Below are positions 22,468 through 29,190 of a DNA stretch of 29,190 bases, in pieces. The notes under the pieces are model-generated. The model did no database searches. It was not told the DNA's origin and saw nothing but the letters and a program-made list of their open reading frames with translations. The translations under genes were made by a program, and so were the position numbers. The stretch's first letter is position 1. The number at the start of each line of letters is the position of its first letter. The stretch comes from JAAFJT01 sp043744275. GTDB lineage: Bacteria > Bacteroidota > Bacteroidia > Chitinophagales > Saprospiraceae. The stretch is from positions 1-29,190 of the forward strand of contig JAYTUY010000060.1 of assembly GCA_043744275.1 (NCBI GenBank), given 5' to 3'.

Positions 22468-23781
22468 ATGAAAAACTGTAAATTAATATTTCACTCATCT
22501 TTATTCCTTCTTTTTTTCAACTTATTAAGTTGTCAACCAACCAATCTTAAAGCACCAGTTTTGCATCCCCTCGAAATCCAAACCGTCATTCGCAACATGA
22601 CGGATATCATGATTCATGACATCACCAACCCACCATTGGCAGCGCGTTTTTTCTCATATACTTGCCTCGCAGGATATGAAGTAGTGGCTCAAAATGACTC
22701 CACTTTTCGATCTATGAATGGTGTTTTAAACGATTTTCCGAAGATTGAAAAGCCCATTATTTCTAACTATTCATACCAACTGGCTACCATTTTAGCGATG
22801 CTCGAAACCGCTAAAAAGATTCAGCCTTCGGGCAGTATTTTAGAAATTTATGAGAAAAGATACTTGGATTCATGCTTAAATATTGGTTTTTCTAAGGAAA
22901 TGATAGACAATTCCTTGAAATATGCTCAAGACATCAGTCAACAAATTTTGAGATATGCTAAGGCGGATAAATACAATCGCATCAGCAATTTTGCTCGTTA
23001 TACACCCTCCAATACTGAGGGGTCATGGTATCCGACGCCGCCTGGTTATATGGCTCCAGTTGAACCTTATTTTTTTACGGTTCGACCGTTTACTTTGGAT
23101 TCAGCAACGCAATTTAAACCTGTGCCGCCTATTGCTTTTTCAAAAGAAAAAACTTCAGATTTTTATAAATTAATGGAGGCTGTTTATAAAGAAAAATTGC
23201 CTCAAGCACATCAAGACATCGCCGCTTTTTGGGATTGCAATCCTTTTGCTTTGCAGGATAATGGGCATTTGATGGTGGGTATGAAAAAAATATCGCCAGG
23301 GGCACATTGGATGGGAATTGCAGGAATTGCTTGTGAAAAAGAGAAAACAAGTTTTGGGAAAACGCTTCAAATTCATACTATTTTAGCAATGGGTTTGATG
23401 GATGGTTTTCTCTGCTGTTGGGATGAAAAATTTCGCAGCAATCGCATTCGCCCTGAAACGGCTATTCGCAAATATATCGACCCCAATTGGAAACCTTTCC
23501 TACAAACACCCCCTTTTCCTGAATATTTGAGCGGACATTCGACTATTTCTGCTACAGCAGCCGTTATTTTATCTCATTTCTTTGGAGAAAATTATAATTA
23601 TGTCGATACTGTCGAAGAGCGTTTTGGTTTAGAATCTCGTTCTTTTACGTCCTTCAAACAAGCGTCAGAAGAAGCTGGCATCTCAAGATTTTACGGCGGC
23701 ATTCACTTCATGGATGCTATAACGAATGGTCAAAAACAAGGCACTCTGATTGGAAATCATGTAGTTAAAAAATGCCTCTAA
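22468..23781 (+). CDS. vanadium haloperoxidase/PAP2-like lipoprotein
   Basis: 437 aa. An N-terminal lipoprotein signal (FNLLSCQPTN, lipidated Cys22) puts it on a membrane facing the periplasm or surface. The C-terminal third carries the vanadate/phosphate site: RSNRIRPETAIRKYIDP, then FPEYLSGHSTISATAAVILS with SGHS, and ISRFYGGIHFMDAITNG. These are the three motifs shared by PAP2 phosphatases and vanadium-dependent haloperoxidases; the length of about 440 and the all-helical N-terminal half (NPPLAARFFSYTCLAGYEVV) fit the bacterial haloperoxidase-like subgroup in Bacteroidota. Whether it halogenates or is a phosphatase cannot be told. NTEGSW is encoded by a motif copy at 23013. Confidence 0.85.
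   Translation: MKNCKLIFHSSLFLLFFNLLSCQPTNLKAPVLHPLEIQTVIRNMTDIMIHDITNPPLAARFFSYTCLAGYEVVAQNDSTFRSMNGVLNDFPKIEKPIISNYSYQLATILAMLETAKKIQPSGSILEIYEKRYLDSCLNIGFSKEMIDNSLKYAQDISQQILRYAKADKYNRISNFARYTPSNTEGSWYPTPPGYMAPVEPYFFTVRPFTLDSATQFKPVPPIAFSKEKTSDFYKLMEAVYKEKLPQAHQDIAAFWDCNPFALQDNGHLMVGMKKISPGAHWMGIAGIACEKEKTSFGKTLQIHTILAMGLMDGFLCCWDEKFRSNRIRPETAIRKYIDPNWKPFLQTPPFPEYLSGHSTISATAAVILSHFFGENYNYVDTVEERFGLESRSFTSFKQASEEAGISRFYGGIHFMDAITNGQKQGTLIGNHVVKKCL
23013..23022 (+). repeat. TACTGAGGGG copy
   Basis: Exact motif in the haloperoxidase-like gene, read as NTEGSW; flanks A...T. Confidence 0.9.
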
Positions 23782-23785
23782 TAAT

Positions 23786-23860
23786 AGTGAAAAGTGAAGA
23801 GTGAAAAGTGAAAAATACAACCCGTCAGTATTTTTCACTTTTCACTCTTCACTCTTCACT
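23786..23860. terminator. bidirectional hairpin between convergent genes, made of heptamers
   Basis: Arms of 32-33 bp (23786-23818 with 23828-23860) built of 7-bp units GTGAAAA / GTGAAGA and their complements, with one mismatch. The 9-nt loop and adjoining stem contain CCCGTCAGTA, a one-mismatch motif copy (23821-23830). It fills the 81-bp space between the plus-strand stop (23781) and the minus-strand stop (23863), so it can end both transcripts. Confidence 0.8.
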
Positions 23861-23862
23861 AA

Positions 23863-25005
23863 TCAATATCCTCTCAAATTATACCCCTCAGTATCAATCA
23901 TCTCAATACGCTTGCCCATCTTTTTTTGAATCACTCTGAAATGATGGTCTTCTTCTTTACTAATCAATGAAATAGCTTCGCCTTCTGAACCTGCTCGACC
24001 TGTGCGACCGATGCGATGTATAAAATCTTTTGGCGAACGGGGCAATTCGTAATTAATCACGAAGGGTAAAGAAGGAATATCGATGCCGCGAGACGCTAAA
24101 TCAGTTGCCACGACCACATTTATTTCACCCGATTTGAGATACCTCAAAGCCTCTGACCTTGCCCCTTGACTTTTTTCACCGTGCAAGGCTAATGCTTTGA
24201 TACCATTAATTTTGAGTTTATGAACCACGCTGTCTGCCTTGTGAATAGAGGAAGTGAAAACCAAAACCTGTTGCATATTTTGTTCTTTAATCAAATACCG
24301 CAAGAGAGGTCCTTTCCTATCTTCTGAAACGAAGTAACCCCTTTGTTTTATCAAATCCAAATTCTCAACTTCTGACTCAATTTCAATCTTTACGGGATTG
24401 TGCAAAATCATTTCAGTGATAGAATTAATGTCTTTTCCGAGGGTGGCTGAAAACAATAAATTCTGCCTTTTGGTGGGTAATAATCTGAAAATATGGTTCA
24501 TTTCTTCTCTAAATCCCATATTCAGCATTTTATCGGCTTCATCCAAGACTAAAATGTCAATTTCTGAGATGTTCATGGCTTTATTTTCTAACAAATCCAA
24601 AAGCCGCCCTGGCGTAGCAATCAATATTTCAACGCCGTGCATATTAATCATTTGAGGATTAATGGATACGCCTCCATAAACAGCAAAACTTTTCACAGGT
24701 CGAGGTAAATTGCTACAAAATGTTTTAAAAACTTCACCTACTTGCATAGCCAATTCTCTTGTCGGCACCAATATCAAGGCTTTGATAAACCGATTTTTAG
24801 CAATCGGTTTTTGCTGGAATTGCTGCAAAATCGGTAGAACAAAACTTGCCGTTTTGCCCGAACCTGTTTGAGCAATGCCCAACACATCTTGACCCAATAA
24901 AATAGCAGGGATAGCGGCTACTTGAATGGGGTAGGGCGTCGGATAATCTTGTTTGGCAATGGTGGCTAATAATGGAGCGGATAAACCCAATTCTGAAAAT
25001 GACAT
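23863..25005 (-). CDS. DEAD-box RNA helicase (RhlE-like)
   Basis: 380 aa, a compact helicase core without a long C-terminal tail. Q motif FSELGLSAPLLATIAKQDYP...PIQ, motif I AQTGSGKT, Ia PTRELAMQ, II LDEADKMLNMGF, III FSATL, V ATDLASRGIDIPSL and VI HRIGRTGRAGSEG are all intact. Such enzymes unwind short RNA duplexes with ATP and act in ribosome assembly, mRNA decay or cold growth. RhlE-like is the nearest label but orthology was not tested. The C-terminus ends EMIDTEGYNLRGY, where a motif copy (23884) encodes TEG seven codons from the end. Convergent with the haloperoxidase gene. Confidence 0.92.
   Translation of the reverse strand: MSFSELGLSAPLLATIAKQDYPTPYPIQVAAIPAILLGQDVLGIAQTGSGKTASFVLPILQQFQQKPIAKNRFIKALILVPTRELAMQVGEVFKTFCSNLPRPVKSFAVYGGVSINPQMINMHGVEILIATPGRLLDLLENKAMNISEIDILVLDEADKMLNMGFREEMNHIFRLLPTKRQNLLFSATLGKDINSITEMILHNPVKIEIESEVENLDLIKQRGYFVSEDRKGPLLRYLIKEQNMQQVLVFTSSIHKADSVVHKLKINGIKALALHGEKSQGARSEALRYLKSGEINVVVATDLASRGIDIPSLPFVINYELPRSPKDFIHRIGRTGRAGSEGEAISLISKEEDHHFRVIQKKMGKRIEMIDTEGYNLRGY
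23884..23893 (-). repeat. TACTGAGGGG copy
   Basis: Exact motif near the 3' end of the helicase gene, read as DTEGY; flanks A...T. Confidence 0.9.
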
Positions 25006-25084
25006 ATTGTTGGATTGACTTTAAAATGAATCTCATTGAAGAATGAGCCATGAAGGTAGGGCTTTTGAAATGAATAAAATTGAC

Positions 25085-25094
25085 CCCCTCAGTA
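25085..25094 (-). repeat. TACTGAGGGG copy (left arm of inverted pair)
   Basis: Exact motif in the left arm of the 27-bp inverted repeat; flanks T...G. Confidence 0.9.
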
Positions 25095-25136
25095 AAATGC
25101 CCCATTTTAATGCAAAAGCATCAAAAAAGGGCATTT

Positions 25137-25146
25137 TACTGAGGGG
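25137..25146 (+). repeat. TACTGAGGGG copy (right arm of inverted pair)
   Basis: Exact motif in the right arm of the 27-bp inverted repeat; flanks T...G. Confidence 0.9.
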
Positions 25147-25166
25147 GTCAATTTTAAATTTTAAAT

Positions 25167-26579
25167 TTAAAATGTACTGACATTTAATCTTCCATTTGTT
25201 GCACATTTTCCATTTAATGAAGCCGTTGGAGTAGCATTATTAAGTATAGCCGCTTTTATTTGCGCAGCGGTAGCTCCTGGATGTGTAGAAGCATATAGTG
25301 CAGCCGCCCCTGTTACATGAGGCGTTGCCATCGATGTGCCACTGTATGAGGCATACGATGAAACGTAAGGACCATTTTTCCCCTTGCCTGAACTGGTAGG
25401 AACTGTTGAAATGATGCCTGAACCAGGTGCACCAATATCAACAAGCGTAGCACCATAATTTGAAAAACTTGATAGCCCTCCTACATTTGTTATGGAAGCC
25501 ACTGCAATTATATTGGCATTGGGATAATTTGAAGGGTAGTTTGCTGTGGCATCATTGTTCGAGCTATTGTTGCCGGCTGCTGCTATAAATAAAATGCCGG
25601 CAGTATTAGCTCTTTCAATAGCATCTTGCAAGCCTTGAGAGAAACCGCCGCCTCCCCAAGAGTTATTCGTTGCAACGATATTAACGCCTCTGTTTTTAAG
25701 CCCTGTGAAATAATCAACTGCTTTTATGGCGTTCGCAGTCGTTCCACCTTGCGTTCCTAAAAATTTAGCATCTAATAGTTTTACATTCCAACAAACACCT
25801 GCTACACCTGCACCATTGCCGCCAACGCCGCCTATCGTACCCGCTACATGCGTACCATGGTCGTCTTGCGTGCCATCGAAAACTGTATTATTATTACCGT
25901 CAAAATCCCAACCATTGACATCATCAACATAACCGTTGCCGTCATCATCAACCCGATTTCCTGCTATTTCTCCTGGATTTGTACCCGCATTGGCTGCCAA
26001 ATCTGCATGAGTGAACATATAGCCTTCATCAATAATACCTATATAAACCGTACTGGAACCTGTGTGACCGGCTCCCCATGCCACTGCTGCATGGCTGCCA
26101 TACTGATTGGCTGGCGTAGTAGCACTCCCATACATACCCCACAATGAACCATTCGTGAAATAAGTATCATTTGATGTCGCATCGTGAGTATAAATATAAT
26201 TAGGCTCGGCATATTCTATTTCACCAAAACCTTTTGCTTTGGCGATAGCATCAAGAGCTGCTGCTGGTACTTTCAATAGATGAATGCCTTCTTTATCGCC
26301 TGCTTTTTCCATCGCTTTTGTCAATATTTTTTCACTCACATTCGCATTGAGGTTTGAGAGTATTTGATCTTTTCTCGATTGACTTGTTCCTGCTTTAAAT
26401 TTCACCAATACTTCATTCGGTACGTAATTGTCGCCTGCTGATCTTGTGGAAAGCCCGTTTGTAGCGGTATCATTATTTTCTATAGCTGGCACATTGACTT
26501 CAGTTTTTTGACAAGCTGAGAAAATGAGGATGGTTGCCAATAAAGTGGCACGGATTGGAAATAGAAACGCTTTTTTCAT
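25167..26579 (-). CDS. subtilisin-like S8 serine protease lipoprotein
   Basis: 470 aa. Lipoprotein signal ending IFSACQKTE (Cys23). Residues about 52-130 are an inhibitor-like propeptide (NEVLVKFKAGTSQSRKDQIL ... IEYAEPNYIY). The catalytic triad is Asp184 (GIIDEG), His241 (DDHGTHVAGTIGG) and Ser416 (SGTSMATPHVTGAAAL), with Asn337 (AAAGNNSS) for the oxyanion hole. An Asp-rich stretch DDDGNGYVDDVNGWDFDGNN between Asp and His probably binds calcium. It should be autoprocessed and membrane-anchored on the cell envelope; its substrate is unknown. It has no T9SS C-terminal domain, and the chain stops soon after the catalytic domain. It ends 12 bp before the motif-pair hairpin. Confidence 0.93.
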   Translation of the reverse strand: MKKAFLFPIRATLLATILIFSACQKTEVNVPAIENNDTATNGLSTRSAGDNYVPNEVLVKFKAGTSQSRKDQILSNLNANVSEKILTKAMEKAGDKEGIHLLKVPAAALDAIAKAKGFGEIEYAEPNYIYTHDATSNDTYFTNGSLWGMYGSATTPANQYGSHAAVAWGAGHTGSSTVYIGIIDEGYMFTHADLAANAGTNPGEIAGNRVDDDGNGYVDDVNGWDFDGNNNTVFDGTQDDHGTHVAGTIGGVGGNGAGVAGVCWNVKLLDAKFLGTQGGTTANAIKAVDYFTGLKNRGVNIVATNNSWGGGGFSQGLQDAIERANTAGILFIAAAGNNSSNNDATANYPSNYPNANIIAVASITNVGGLSSFSNYGATLVDIGAPGSGIISTVPTSSGKGKNGPYVSSYASYSGTSMATPHVTGAAALYASTHPGATAAQIKAAILNNATPTASLNGKCATNGRLNVSTF

Positions 26580-27018
26580 TGTGATTTTTTTTTAGAACAG
26601 TTAATTAAAATTTGGTTTGTATCTCGTAAAAATAATGAATTTTATTGAGGCATTAAGGGTTTTAATAAATAATGAATTAAAAGATTCAATTTTTGAGGGC
26701 GAAGATTAGTCACCTTTTTACCATTAAGAAAAACGGTCGGTGTGCTATTAACACCCAAACGGATGGCTTCTGCAACATTGTCCGCTACTTTTTGATGAAC
26801 GGATTCAGAGGCAATATCAAGTTTAAATTTCTCTACATCCAAACCGATTGACCGAGCCATATCAATGAATACCTCGCTTTTACTATCCTTTAAGTTGGTT
26901 TCAAAAAGAGCATCATGAAAAGGCATATATTTTCCCTGCCGATGAGCTGCCTCAGCCGCATACGCTGCTTGGCAAGCCTTGGGGTGCATGTCTGAAGTGG
27001 CTAACGGATTGCAGCCAT

Positions 27019-27028
27019 TACTGAGGGG
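27019..27028 (+). repeat. TACTGAGGGG copy
   Basis: Exact motif in the truncated DsbA-like gene, read in reverse as PLS; the intact paralogue has the same motif at the aligned place (27608). Flanks T...G. Confidence 0.9.
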
Positions 27029-27186
27029 GAAGTATTTGAAGCGAATATTCAGTCTGGGGGCATTATAATTTACAAGGTCTTTAAAATTAGTAGCAAAAGC
27101 AGCACATTCAGAACATTGAAAATCACTGAAAACGACTAAAGAAATAGGGGCGTCAGGTGGTCCAAAAATAGGATCATCGGGTAAAA

Positions 27187-27196
27187 TACTGAGGGG
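27187..27196 (+). repeat. TACTGAGGGG copy
   Basis: Exact motif at the broken 5' edge of the truncated DsbA-like gene; flanks A...T. Confidence 0.9.
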
Positions 27197-27242
27197 TCAG
27201 CATAAAAGAGAATTTGGAATGTGTTTTATTGAGACAATGATT

Positions 27243-28400
27243 TTAACCCTTATTTAATTCTATTTGAATGAGAAAATCCAAGACAGCTTCTTGAGTATCA
27301 CTTACACGCTTGCCATTGATAAAAACAGTGGGTGTGCGGTCAATCTCTAATTGATAACCCAAATTAACATCGGCTGATATATTTGCTTTAATAACTTCTG
27401 ATTTTTTGTCTGCTTCAAATTTTTCCATATTCAGACCAATATTTTTTGCCATCATGTATAACGATTTTTCGTCCATTTCAAGGGTTGATTTGAACAGCTC
27501 GTCGTGATAGTTCCAGAATTTATTTTGAAGTTGAGCTGCTTTGGCAGCAAAGGCTGCATCACAAGCTTGAGGTTGCATATCTTCATTCATTTTGGGGTTA
27601 CATGTTTTACTGAGGGGGAAGTTTTTGAAAGTGATGGCGACAATATCTCCGTATTTCTTATGAATTCTTTCCAACGTTGGCGCAAAAGTTTTGCAAGCAG
27701 AGCATTGAAAACTGCTAAAGACTATGAGTTGAATAGGTGCGGTAAGTGAACCTATGATTGGGGAGGCTTCATTTCTTGGAATGTTATAAATGGTCTCACT
27801 TTGATATTTTTTAGTTAATTCTTTATAATTAACTGTCACCGATTTATCAAGAGATGCTCTTAAAGCATAAGATTCTGTTATGGTACCTGCGACGATAATT
27901 AACAAAATTAAGAAAGCCCTCAGTATAAATGGTCGCCAGAATACTTTTTGTTTCTGTTCGTTGAAAGAAGTTTTACTGTTCGTACTTATAAATAATGCAA
28001 TAAATGCCAGCAAATTGACAAAATGTATAATTAAACATAATGGACAGAAAGAGTTGGTTTCAAAAAGCACATTAGAAAGATAAATACTGATGCCAACACC
28101 AAATGCAGAAACAATAAGCACAAAACGGTCTATCGCTAACTTATTAAAAGATAATAATAATCCTAATAAACCAAAATAAGATAACCCTATTCCTACTAAA
28201 GGATAACCGAAATGCCATGATGCGGGTACTGACAAAACCGTATCACAACTATTACCAAAAATTGTCTTACAAAGGTCTGGAATTTTAGAGACATTATCGT
28301 TTAGATGTACTGAACGGAAAACCAAATAACCACATATAACACTGTTAATAACAATTGTGCTGAATGCAATAGTTCTACTATTAAAAGGTGTATTTTTCAT
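27243..28400 (-). CDS. VKOR-DsbA fusion (disulfide bond-forming oxidoreductase)
   Basis: 385 aa. The N-terminal half is a multi-pass vitamin K epoxide reductase-like domain with Cys44 and Cys52 (DLCKTIFGNSCDTVLSVPAS, with the conserved Ser/Trp region) and the CPLC active site (Cys119, Cys122). A further membrane helix (about 157-172) leads to a periplasmic DsbA/thioredoxin domain with CSAC (Cys233, Cys236) and the cis-Pro site RTPTVFINGKRV. In this family VKOR reoxidises the thioredoxin-like partner with quinone, so one chain performs disulfide formation. It is next to a truncated paralogue and to an 8-cysteine secreted peptide gene, which suggests a dedicated role. Motif copies: exact at 27608 (PLSK), one mismatch at 27916 (LRAF). 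Confidence 0.92.
   Translation of the reverse strand: MKNTPFNSRTIAFSTIVINSVICGYLVFRSVHLNDNVSKIPDLCKTIFGNSCDTVLSVPASWHFGYPLVGIGLSYFGLLGLLLSFNKLAIDRFVLIVSAFGVGISIYLSNVLFETNSFCPLCLIIHFVNLLAFIALFISTNSKTSFNEQKQKVFWRPFILRAFLILLIIVAGTITESYALRASLDKSVTVNYKELTKKYQSETIYNIPRNEASPIIGSLTAPIQLIVFSSFQCSACKTFAPTLERIHKKYGDIVAITFKNFPLSKTCNPKMNEDMQPQACDAAFAAKAAQLQNKFWNYHDELFKSTLEMDEKSLYMMAKNIGLNMEKFEADKKSEVIKANISADVNLGYQLEIDRTPTVFINGKRVSDTQEAVLDFLIQIELNKG
27608..27617 (+). repeat. TACTGAGGGG copy
   Basis: Exact motif in the VKOR-DsbA gene, read in reverse as FPLSK; flanks T...G. Confidence 0.9.
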
Positions 28401-28436
28401 CAGATTTATATTTTAACAGGATGTTTGTCAATATAT

Positions 28437-28474
28437 AAGAACAGAGGAGGTTCTAATGTATCTCCCCTGTTCTT
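28437..28474. terminator. hairpin between the cysteine-rich gene and the VKOR-DsbA gene
   Basis: AAGAACAG / CTGTTCTT stem (28437-28444 with 28467-28474), extended inward by GGAG/CTCC with a mismatch. It lies 19 bp beyond the stop at 28493. The T-run is better on the plus strand (TTTTCTTT), so on the minus strand it could partly attenuate rather than stop transcription into the VKOR gene. Confidence 0.5.
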
Positions 28475-28492
28475 TTCTTTATCTTCACTAAT

Positions 28493-28774
28493 TTAGTTAC
28501 CATTCAAGGTTGATACGCATTGTCCGAAATTTAATCCAAGAAAATCCAATAAGCCAATCGCTTGATAATATTTACAGGCACATTCTGCACCATTATTACC
28601 TGAGTTAGTGCAACTCACGCAATAACTTTGGCAAGTACCTTGATTTTTAAAATACTGACTGTAAACTGCACAATAGCCTTTGCAATCATAATTGGGTGCT
28701 TTCATTTGTGTCATAGATGTAAGACCAACAAAAAGAAGCACTCCCATAGCGGCTGTTAAAATGAATTTTTTCAT
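28493..28774 (-). CDS. small secreted cysteine-rich protein
   Basis: 93 aa. Signal peptide MKKFILTAAMGVLLFVGLTS; the mature part has eight Cys (31, 35, 48, 52, 55, 65, 67, 86) in patterns CKGYC, CQSYCVSC and CAC, then a hydrophobic stretch GLLDFLGLNFGQC. An even number of Cys in a small exported protein implies disulfides. It is directly upstream of, and possibly co-transcribed with, a VKOR-DsbA fusion. I do not recognise the family; by shape it could be a signalling, toxin-like or antimicrobial peptide, or a structural envelope protein. Confidence 0.7.
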   Translation of the reverse strand: MKKFILTAAMGVLLFVGLTSMTQMKAPNYDCKGYCAVYSQYFKNQGTCQSYCVSCTNSGNNGAECACKYYQAIGLLDFLGLNFGQCVSTLNGN

Positions 28775-29190
28775 GATAAATTTGATTTAGAAATTTAAAA
28801 AAAGTTTATATAATAAATGGGTGAAAAAAGCAAAGGAATTCCTAATGCTTTTTCTTTAAAAGAAGAGTGCTTGACTAAATAGTATTACTTCATAAAATGA
28901 CGAATCTATAAAACCAATGTAGTTACAGGTTAGACTCAAGTCAATAAAAATAATAGTGAAGCATTTACTTAGGCAAGCCTACCAACTGAGGTGGATTTTC
29001 ATTGTTTGTTTTCATTTTATGGTAATTGAAAGGGTTAAAAATATAGTGAAAAAACTTCCATTTCGGGGGAGTAACTAATTTTATTGCAATTTAATATTAT
29101 ATTTTTGATAATTCAAAATAAATATTAATATTTTTCAAGTTTTGTTACATTTTTATTTTTCAAATAAAAATATTGTATTTTATATTATTT
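28775..29190. other. AT-rich end of the window
   Basis: 416 bp with no credible gene on either strand. It must contain the promoter of the cysteine-rich gene, but no clear TAnnTTTG/TTTG pair was found. ACTGAGGTGG near 28985 resembles the motif but has two mismatches and is not counted. Confidence 0.5.

Larger units (their letters stand above)
25076..25155. terminator. 27-bp perfect inverted repeat of two motif copies
   Basis: Arms 25076-25102 and 25129-25155 are exactly complementary, with a 26-nt loop. Each arm contains a full TACTGAGGGGG in opposite orientation (25085-25094 minus, 25137-25146 plus) plus shared flanks GCATTT and TCAATTTT. It starts 12 bp beyond the stop of the subtilase (25167). 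On the minus strand the distal arm ends in TCAATTTTATTC, so it can serve as terminator. Confidence 0.9.
26642..27196 (-). pseudogene. 5'-truncated or frameshifted DsbA-like thioredoxin gene
   Basis: The longest ATG-started frame begins only at 26989 (115 aa, no active site), but the frame stays open back to 27196 and encodes DDPIFGPPDAPISLVVFSDF, then QCSECAAF with a CxxC pair, FKYFPLSNGCNP and DMHPKACQAAYAAEAA. The end has the cis-Pro region STPTVFLNGKKV. It is clearly a paralogue of the DsbA part of the fusion gene directly upstream (27243-28400). There is no ATG, GTG or TTG in frame, and the frame is cut by TGA at 27197, exactly at the edge of a motif copy (27187-27196). An ATG in another frame at 27203 (MLTPQYFTR, then stop) would join it after a single indel, so the gene either lost its N-terminal VKOR part or was frameshifted at the motif. 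Motif copies at 27019 and 27187. Confidence 0.75.

Noticed and set aside
471..27617. Motif as a Chi or chromosome-segregation (KOPS-like) signal
   Set aside because: Those signals are usually 5-8 bp and strongly skewed to one strand over tens of kilobases; here 13 plus and 8 minus copies alternate. Not excluded for the whole genome, but not the best fit.
471..27617. Motif as a promoter or operator element
   Set aside because: Nearly half of the copies are deep inside genes, in either orientation, and it lacks the TTTG/TAnnTTTG elements.
28981..28990. ACTGAGGTGG as another motif copy
   Set aside because: Two mismatches to the core and wrong G-run; not counted.

Overview
The window looks like an AT-rich chromosomal segment of a Bacteroidota species, probably from the Saprospirales/Chitinophagales side. 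The evidence is T9SS C-terminal sorting domains (types A and B), a CHRD protein, lipoproteins with SxC/SAC lipoboxes, promoters of the TTTG-N19-TAnnTTTG type, and almost no Shine-Dalgarno sequences. No rRNA, tRNA, prophage or CRISPR array was seen.

Layout. 1-5 kb: a 50-aa lysine-rich protein and two T9SS-secreted proteins, one with four SdrD-B-like repeats, ricin folds and an HYR domain, the other with a CHRD domain. 5.3-11.2 kb: a Tat-exported TIM-barrel protein, then a three-gene redox unit (FAD/4Fe-4S oxidoreductase, 2-oxoacid:ferredoxin oxidoreductase alpha and beta). 11.2-13.2 kb: repeat-rich DNA with a REP-associated transposase, several REP palindromes and a gene remnant. 13.2-17.0 kb: a restriction-modification island, a fused double cytosine-C5 methyltransferase followed 4 bp later by a PD-(D/E)XK endonuclease. 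17.0-20.7 kb: repeats, two toxin-antitoxin pairs (PIN and RelE/ParE), a helical hypothetical and a DUF3782-like nuclease-fold protein. 20.8-26.6 kb: a CHU_C (T9SS type B) protein, a vanadium-haloperoxidase/PAP2-like lipoprotein, a DEAD-box helicase and a subtilisin-like lipoprotein. 26.6-28.8 kb: a truncated or frameshifted DsbA-like gene, an intact VKOR-DsbA fusion and an 8-cysteine secreted small protein.

The outstanding signal is not a gene. A 12-bp word, WTACTGAGGGGK (core TACTGAGGGG), occurs 21 times exactly, plus 7 copies with one core mismatch. It lies on both strands, in genes and between them, about once per kilobase; well under one copy is expected by chance. All 21 exact copies are preceded by A/T and followed by G/T. 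In coding DNA it is read in four different frames (TEG, LRG, PQ(Y/F), PLS), so selection or spread acts on DNA rather than protein. Two copies form a perfect 27-bp inverted repeat that looks like a terminator. The word is absent from the 5.1 kb holding the restriction-modification unit. This is the profile of a DNA uptake sequence (as in Neisseria and Pasteurellaceae) or another genome-wide recognition word, and I know of none described for Bacteroidota.
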